A DNA stretch of 16,358 nt from assembly GCA_038211505.1 (NCBI GenBank), contig JBBQVO010000061.1:1-16358 (forward strand). The letters are read 5' to 3'. A model generated the notes under the pieces. That model had not been told where the DNA came from and made no database searches. It saw only the letters and a list, made by a program, of their open reading frames with translations. This DNA comes from JBBQVO01 sp038211505. Lineage in GTDB: Bacteria > Chloroflexota > Dehalococcoidia > DSTF01 > JACRBR01. Shown here piece by piece: positions 12,017-16,358 of the stretch. A program made the position numbers and the translations under genes. The stretch's first letter is position 1. Every line of letters begins with the position of its first letter.

Positions 12017-13282
12017 GTGAGGCCGTTGCGCATTTGCTTTGTGATGTACCAGGGGAATATGTACTCCGGCGGGCAGGGGGTGTACCTCCACTACATCACG
12101 CGTGAGCTCGTTGCGCTCGGCCACGAGGTGCACGTGATCTCGGGGCGGCCGTATCCGCGGCTCGCCGATGGCGTCGTGCATCATCGGCTGCAGACGTACA
12201 GCCTGTGGGCGTTTCTCGACGGGCGCGACGAGCATGCGTACAACGATGCGCCGCAAGCGTTTCTGCATCCGTGGAACTTTTACGAATTCGCGTCAACGCG
12301 CGTCTCGCTGGCGTCGCTGTTCTTCACGTTCAGCGTGCGGGCGTACAAGAAGCTTGCCGAGATCGAGGCCGCGTACGGGGCGTTCGATTTGGTGCATGAC
12401 AACCAGACGCTGGGTTACGGCATCCTCGCGATGAAGCGGCTGATGGGGAAGCGCGTCGTAGCGTCGCTGCACCACCCGCTGGCGATCGACAAGGCGAACA
12501 ATCTGCGCGAATCGAAGACGCTGGCGCGCCGGATCTCGCGCGAGATCTGGTTTCCCGGGCGGATGCAGTCGATCGTGGCGAACGGCATCGACATGATCCT
12601 GACGGGATCACGCAACTCGGCCGAGAGCGTCAGCGCGTCGATGGACATCCCGCTGTCGCATATCCGCGAGACGCCCTACGGGGTCGATCACGAGATCATG
12701 CGGCGCTTGCCGGACGTGCAACGCGAGCCGGGCACGATCCTGTTCGTCGGCGATTCGGAGGATCGCAATAAGGGCGCGCGGTTTCTTATCGAAGCGTGCG
12801 CGCGATTGCAGCACGAGATGGACTTCCGGCTGCTGATCAAGGACAAGAAGCCGAAGGACATGACGATCGTGCCGCCGCTCGTCCGCAAGCACGGGCTGGA
12901 GCGCTTCGTCGAGTACATCCCGCGGCTCAAGACGGAGGAGCTGGTGCGGCTGTACAACTCGGCGCAGGTCGTCGTCTCGCCATCGCTGTATGAGGGCTTC
13001 GGGTTGCCGGCGGCGGAGGCGATGGCGTGCGGCGCGGCGGTCGTCGCGACGACGGCGGGGGCGTTTCCGGAGTTCATCGACGATGGACGCACGGGCGTGC
13101 TCGTGCCGCCGGGCGATCCGGATGCGCTGGCGGCGGCGATCAAGTCGCTGCTGCTCGATCCCGAAGGTTGCACGCGCATGGGCGCCGCGGCGAGCGAGTC
13201 GCTCCGCACGAACTTCACGTGGCGGCGCACGGCGGACTTGACGGTCGATCTGTATCGCGAAGTCCTCGCCCGCAGCGCGTAG
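12017..13282 (+). CDS. Glycosyltransferase family 4 (GT-B fold)
   Basis: A 421-residue glycosyltransferase. The N-terminal half begins RICFVMYQGNMYSGGQGVYLHYITRELVALGHEVHVISG, the usual GT4 acceptor-side strand and glycine-rich loop. The C-terminal half holds ILFVGDSEDRNKGARFLIEA, VEYIPRLKTEELVRLYNSAQVVVSPSLYEGFGLPAAEAMACG and GRTGVLVPPGDPDALAAAI. The EX7E nucleotide-sugar motif is E326-GFGLPAA-E334. Such enzymes use NDP- or lipid-linked sugars to build cell-surface glycans or glycolipids; donor and acceptor are not readable. The GTG start is preferred because the next ATG (12044) would remove the first beta strand. It faces the methyltransferase gene tail to tail across a palindromic element. 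Confidence 0.92.
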   Translation: MRPLRICFVMYQGNMYSGGQGVYLHYITRELVALGHEVHVISGRPYPRLADGVVHHRLQTYSLWAFLDGRDEHAYNDAPQAFLHPWNFYEFASTRVSLASLFFTFSVRAYKKLAEIEAAYGAFDLVHDNQTLGYGILAMKRLMGKRVVASLHHPLAIDKANNLRESKTLARRISREIWFPGRMQSIVANGIDMILTGSRNSAESVSASMDIPLSHIRETPYGVDHEIMRRLPDVQREPGTILFVGDSEDRNKGARFLIEACARLQHEMDFRLLIKDKKPKDMTIVPPLVRKHGLERFVEYIPRLKTEELVRLYNSAQVVVSPSLYEGFGLPAAEAMACGAAVVATTAGAFPEFIDDGRTGVLVPPGDPDALAAAIKSLLLDPEGCTRMGAAASESLRTNFTWRRTADLTVDLYREVLARSA

Positions 13283-13327
13283 GATAGCCGCCCTCGGCTG
13301 TCCCCACCGCCGAATGCGCGTGAGTCG

Positions 13328-13484
13328 ATGTAGGGGCGCTGCTGGCCGCGCCCCGGTCGGACGAGTCGACGATCCGTGCCGCCGGCGATCAGGTTGTCGT
13401 GCAGATCGATCGTCGCTTCGCGGATCGCACCAGTTCGTGACCCCGTCGCCACACGACCGGGGCGCGGCGAGCAGCGCCCTACAT
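13328..13484. mobile_element. 157-bp MITE/REP-like palindromic element
   Basis: The left arm (13328-13359, starting ATGTAGGGGCGCTGCT) and right arm (13454-13484) are inverted copies that differ by one extra G and one substitution over about 31 bp. Each arm is itself a hairpin (GGGGCGC/GCGCCCC in the left arm). The 94-nt centre has further inverted matches (CGATCCG near 13370, CGGATCG near 13419). The element fills most of the gap between two convergent genes and no gene is seen in 13283-13548. It could be a non-autonomous transposable element or a REP doublet; no target duplication is obvious. Confidence 0.6.
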
Positions 13485-13548
13485 GTTGCATTCGGCTTCG
13501 GCCAGCGAGGACAGGTTCCGTACGGGTATGGCACCCGATCACGCCGGA

Positions 13549-15027
13549 CTACAGACTACGAACTCCGCGGACCACGTCGGGCAGATGCTCCTCCTGGTAG
13601 TGGTGCGCGCTCACCATCAGCAGGTAGAGGCCGCAGGGTACGGTGCCGCCGAGATCGGGCCAGAAGAAGTCGGCGGTGTCGGCGAGACGCTCGGCCGGCA
13701 CACGTTCGGCGGCGCGGATCAGCGCGTCGAATACGGTGTTGGATTCGTCGAGGATCTCCGACCATGGTCGCTCGCGCGCTTCGCCCATGCGCGCCGCGTT
13801 GAATGTATCGATCGAGCCGTAGCGCGCGATGCCGACGGGATAGCCGCTGAGCGACATCACCGACGGCTCGCGCGCGCCCGCGGCGATCTCGTCGAGCGAC
13901 GCCGCGATCCAGCGCTCCCAACTCGTGATGTGGCCGACGATCTCCTTCAACGATCGACCATCGGGCGTCCAGGGCGCCGCCGCCTGCTCGCCCGGCAGAT
14001 CCTGCACCTCGCGCAGCAGGCTGAACCGGCACGAACGGAGCAGCTCGATGAACCGCTGCTTCTGTCCGTCGCCTTCCAGCTGGAGCGCAATGCGCAGCTC
14101 ATCCTGCAACGAGAAGACCGGCGCGGGCTCGTCGGCGACCGGCGCCGGCACGCCGGGATCGATGGCGAACGGCGCCGGCACCGCCCGCACCTCCACCGCC
14201 GTCCGATCATCCTCCGGCTCGAACGCGGCCGCATCGTCGACGCCGTCAGCGTGGAGCGGCTTGCGGCTGTAGACGACGATGCTCTTCGGCAGCACGCGGT
14301 TGCCGATATCGTCGATCGTCGTCACGATCTTGGATCCACGCGCGCGAGACGAATCCAGCAGATTGCGGAACGCGCGCGTCACCGGCCCCTGCTTGCCCCA
14401 GTCGCTCCAGAACGCGATGTGGCTCAGCCAGTAGACCGTCTCGAGCGAGTGCCGGTAGCGCACGGCGTACGGTTCGAGCCCGGCGCCGCGCAGCAGCCGC
14501 ACGACGTCGCCACGGCGATAGATGCGCACGTGGCCACCGACGTGCGTGCGATAGTTCGTCGACAGCTTCCAGAAGATCTTCTCCGAGAACTCATCGGGCA
14601 CGCTGATCGCGAGAATGCCGCCGGGCTTGAGTACGCGCGCCAGCTCGCGGGCGAGGACGCTGTCGTCGTCGACGTGCTCCAGCGTTTCAGTGCATATGAC
14701 GCGGTCGAACGCCGCATCCTTGAATGGCAGCCGTTCGCCGGCCGTCTGCAGCCAGTGCACGCGCGCCTTCACTTCGTGACGGCGCCGCATGATCTCGAGC
14801 AGGTAGCGGCCGGCGCGGATGTCGTTGCGCGAGATATCGGCGCCGATGATGTTCGACTCGATCTTCGACAGCTCGAGCACGTGCCGCCCGGTGCCGCAGC
14901 CGAGATCGATCACGCGATCGTCGGCGCGAATATCGAGCAGCGCGGGATCGATAGATTGGAAGCGGTCGAGGGTAGATGGCATGTCGGGCACATGGTATCG
15001 CGCGGCGGTTCGGAGTTCACTGGGCAT
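13549..15027 (-). CDS. SAM-dependent methyltransferase fused to a DinB-like domain
   Basis: A 492-residue two-domain protein. Residues about 20-260 form a class I methyltransferase: motif I VIDLGCGTGRHV (39-50), the acidic end of strand 2 at GADIS, FDRVICTETLEHVDDD (107-122) and LKPGGILAISVPDE (133-146). It resembles Methyltransf_11/UbiE-like enzymes. Residues 261-322 are an Ala/Pro/acidic linker. Residues 323-492 resemble the DinB/YfiT four-helix metal-binding superfamily: IALQLEGDGQKQRFIELLRS, LKEIVGHITSWERWIAASLDEI (His366) and a C-terminal LYLLMVSAHHYQEEHLPDV (His475, His476, His481), the usual helix-2 and helix-4 ligand positions. The substrate is unknown. An ATG at 14982 (MPSTLDRF), with TACCAT 9 nt upstream, is an alternative start. 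The neighbouring glycosyltransferase is convergent, so co-function is unproven. Confidence 0.85.
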   Translation of the reverse strand: MPSELRTAARYHVPDMPSTLDRFQSIDPALLDIRADDRVIDLGCGTGRHVLELSKIESNIIGADISRNDIRAGRYLLEIMRRRHEVKARVHWLQTAGERLPFKDAAFDRVICTETLEHVDDDSVLARELARVLKPGGILAISVPDEFSEKIFWKLSTNYRTHVGGHVRIYRRGDVVRLLRGAGLEPYAVRYRHSLETVYWLSHIAFWSDWGKQGPVTRAFRNLLDSSRARGSKIVTTIDDIGNRVLPKSIVVYSRKPLHADGVDDAAAFEPEDDRTAVEVRAVPAPFAIDPGVPAPVADEPAPVFSLQDELRIALQLEGDGQKQRFIELLRSCRFSLLREVQDLPGEQAAAPWTPDGRSLKEIVGHITSWERWIAASLDEIAAGAREPSVMSLSGYPVGIARYGSIDTFNAARMGEARERPWSEILDESNTVFDALIRAAERVPAERLADTADFFWPDLGGTVPCGLYLLMVSAHHYQEEHLPDVVRGVRSL

Positions 15028-15072
15028 CGCGTCGGCGGCGCGCGCGTTATGTAGGTTATGGTTGCGGCCGAC

Positions 15073-15150
15073 GAGCCCTCACCCCGGCCTTTTCTCCTGC
15101 GGCGAATCTTCGACGGCCACCCCCTCTCCCTCAAGGGGCGAGGAGGATCG
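15073..15150. repeat. Dispersed 'CCCTCACCCC...CCCTCTCCCTC' intergenic repeat
   Basis: GAGCCCTCACCCCGGCCT, then a GGCGAATCTTCGACGGCC segment, then CCCCCTCTCCCTCAAGGGGCGAGG. This Pro/Arg-coding, purine/pyrimidine-biased string matches, from memory, a repeat found between genes in many environmental genomes. It lies upstream of the methyltransferase gene. I see no gene in 15028-15250. Confidence 0.5.
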
Positions 15151-15250
15151 CTCGGCAATTCGAGGCCAACGGCGGGAGATGGTCAGGACAATGAAAGGCC
15201 GGGTGGGCGCATGGGCGCAGCAGAACCATGGGCGACAGCCCGGCAGCACG

Positions 15251-15877
15251 TCACTCGAGGTGTTTCACCATACGGACGCGGCCGGGGCTGCCGCTGATGC
15301 GCTCGTATGCGGCGTCCATCTTCGTCTCGACGACGTGGAAGCCGGTGCGTTCGTAGAGGTGCTGTGCGGGATTGATGATGTCTGTCGTGAGCGACATGCG
15401 CGGGCAGCGCTTGGCGCGCGCCGCCGTCTCGCCGTGCGCGAGCAGCACGGCGCCGACGCCGCGATTGCGCATGGCGGGGTCGACATCGAGCTCGGCGATG
15501 TAGTAGTCGGCTGGATCGGGAGCGAAGCCGACGCGCGCCCACGCTGGCCGCGATCGGAGGAATCGCCACACCGGCACCGGGCCAGCCTCACGGATCATCA
15601 GCGGCAGCAGCCGGACGACGAGGCGCGGCGTGATCTCGGTCTCGTTGCGCGCTGGGCTCGCGTCCATGATGCCGATCACCGCGCCACCGCTCTCGGCAAC
15701 GACGGTGTGCGCAAGTTGCACGGACAGCCCTTCACGCACGAAGAGCCGGCCCGCACGCAATGCGCGCTCCACGCTCCCGGCGATCGTCAACGCAGTCTGG
15801 TTCGGCGGATCGTTGAGAATCGCCGAGATGCGATCGAAGTCTGCTGATGTTGCGGGGCGGATCTGGAGGTTGTCCAT
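15251..15877 (-). CDS. GNAT family N-acetyltransferase
   Basis: A 208-residue acyl-CoA-dependent acetyltransferase. It starts MDNLQIRPATSADFDRISAIL, the common GNAT first strand and helix. The acetyl-CoA-binding motif A is YYIAELDVDPAMRNRGVGAVLLAHGETAARAKRCPRMSLTT, with RNRGVG as the R/Q-x-x-G-x-G/A loop, followed by NPAQHLYERTGFHVV as motif B. The middle insert (residues about 35-120) is longer than in minimal GNATs. The target molecule is unknown. The frame is open upstream to 16006, but that part has no family resemblance, and ATG 15877 gives the normal GNAT start. No clear ribosome site is visible. Confidence 0.9.
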   Translation of the reverse strand: MDNLQIRPATSADFDRISAILNDPPNQTALTIAGSVERALRAGRLFVREGLSVQLAHTVVAESGGAVIGIMDASPARNETEITPRLVVRLLPLMIREAGPVPVWRFLRSRPAWARVGFAPDPADYYIAELDVDPAMRNRGVGAVLLAHGETAARAKRCPRMSLTTDIINPAQHLYERTGFHVVETKMDAAYERISGSPGRVRMVKHLE

Positions 15878-16060
15878 GGCGGCATGGTCGCACGCCGCGC
15901 GTGGGCGGCGCGAGTGGGTGCGCGCTGCTGTAATCGCAGGCGCGTTGCCGTTGGTGTGCCTCACCTCGGGCCGAAGGTTCGGACGAGTGGTCCTAACAAT
16001 CGTCATCGTCCGATGAAGTTTGGCGCCCGGTTCCTTGAACTGCCCACATCGAGCTAACCC

Positions 16061-16082
16061 GCGCGGGCTGGAAAGCCCGCGC
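16061..16082. repeat. Perfect 9-bp hairpin of dispersed-repeat type
   Basis: GCGCGGGCT (16061-16069) and AGCCCGCGC (16074-16082) pair around GGAA, followed by TACAGG. This 'GCGGGCTGGAAAGCCCGCGCTACA' type of palindrome is one I recall from many environmental genomes. It lies between the end of the PHP-like gene and the GNAT gene; 15878-16127 shows no gene. Confidence 0.6.
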
Positions 16083-16127
16083 TACAGGTGAGATTGTCCA
16101 GCCGACGGTATCACCACCGTCACCACG

Positions 16128-16358
16128 CTACCAGCTGCCCCAGTAGATGGGGTTTGCGAGGGCGTGGACGACTTCGCCGCGCTCGGGGCGGCCGCGGAAG
16201 CCGCGGACTTCGACGCGCATGTAGTCGTCGCCCTCGCAGCGGAGCTCGAACTCGCCGTCGTACTCCTCTACGTCGGGTGTGATCTCGTGCACGAGACCGC
16301 GCTTGCTGTAGCAGCGCAGATGCTTGCCGTCGGGGCCACGATATTTCACGTGGAACAT
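16128..16358 (-). CDS. C-terminal part of a probable PHP-domain metallohydrolase (CehA/McbA-like)
   Basis: A reading frame enters from the right edge and ends at a TAG at 16128-16130; at least 76 residues are visible. The last codon in the window happens to be ATG, so this may be an internal Met. The segment GEFELRCEGDDYMRVEVRGFRGRPERGEVVHALANPIYWGSW resembles the C-terminal beta segment of PHP-type metal-dependent hydrolases, which often ends in '..YvRvEv.....AwsNPIyv'. The catalytic histidines would lie outside the window, so activity cannot be judged. A short stand-alone protein is the alternative. The call rests on the RVEV...NPIYW pattern only. Confidence 0.5.
   Translation of the reverse strand: MFHVKYRGPDGKHLRCYSKRGLVHEITPDVEEYDGEFELRCEGDDYMRVEVRGFRGRPERGEVVHALANPIYWGSW

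Noticed and set aside
13483..15054. A 523-codon plus-strand open frame opposite the methyltransferase gene
   Set aside because: Composition is Arg/Asp-rich shadow; the minus strand carries the real domain motifs.

Overview
The window is about 16.4 kb of high-GC bacterial chromosome with genes on both strands and many short intergenic repeats. The best guess for the source is an uncultured Chloroflexota-like bacterium. The reasons are the holB-ricT pair, the Ser/Thr/Ala-rich lipoprotein linker, a mix of Shine-Dalgarno-led and apparently leaderless genes, and the repeat types. This is inference; there is no rRNA or marker gene to settle it.

Layout. (1) 1-1330, plus strand: the end of holB (DNA polymerase III delta') and ricT (PSP1/YaaT family), a pairing also known in Firmicutes. 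(2) 1654-5451, minus strand: a peptide-type ABC importer, lipoprotein binding protein then permeases B and C. It has a promoter and structured leader upstream and an 11-bp hairpin between the binding protein and the permeases. No ATPase genes are present. (3) 5640-6085: a spacer carrying a degenerate tandem array of ~65-nt units. (4) 6086-8419, plus strand: crotonyl-CoA carboxylase/reductase, then a diacylglycerol-kinase-family lipid kinase. (5) 8597-9787, minus strand: a 31-residue membrane miniprotein with its own promoter, ribosome binding site and terminator, then larE. (6) 10024-13282, plus strand: a membrane GAF/HD-GYP cyclic-di-GMP phosphodiesterase and a GT4 glycosyltransferase. (7) 13549-16358, minus strand: a methyltransferase fused to a DinB-like domain, a GNAT acetyltransferase, and the C-terminal end of a probable PHP-type metallohydrolase.

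Most genes look like separate transcription units; only the ABC importer is clearly an operon. Several genes lack a Shine-Dalgarno but have a TAnnnT hexamer 6-9 nt before the start, which suggests leaderless transcripts.

No defence island, CRISPR array, prophage or biosynthetic cluster is visible. The most unusual items are the miniprotein gene, the methyltransferase-DinB fusion, the importer leader region, a 157-bp MITE/REP-like palindrome at 13328-13484, and a set of phased 7-10-nt intergenic repeats.
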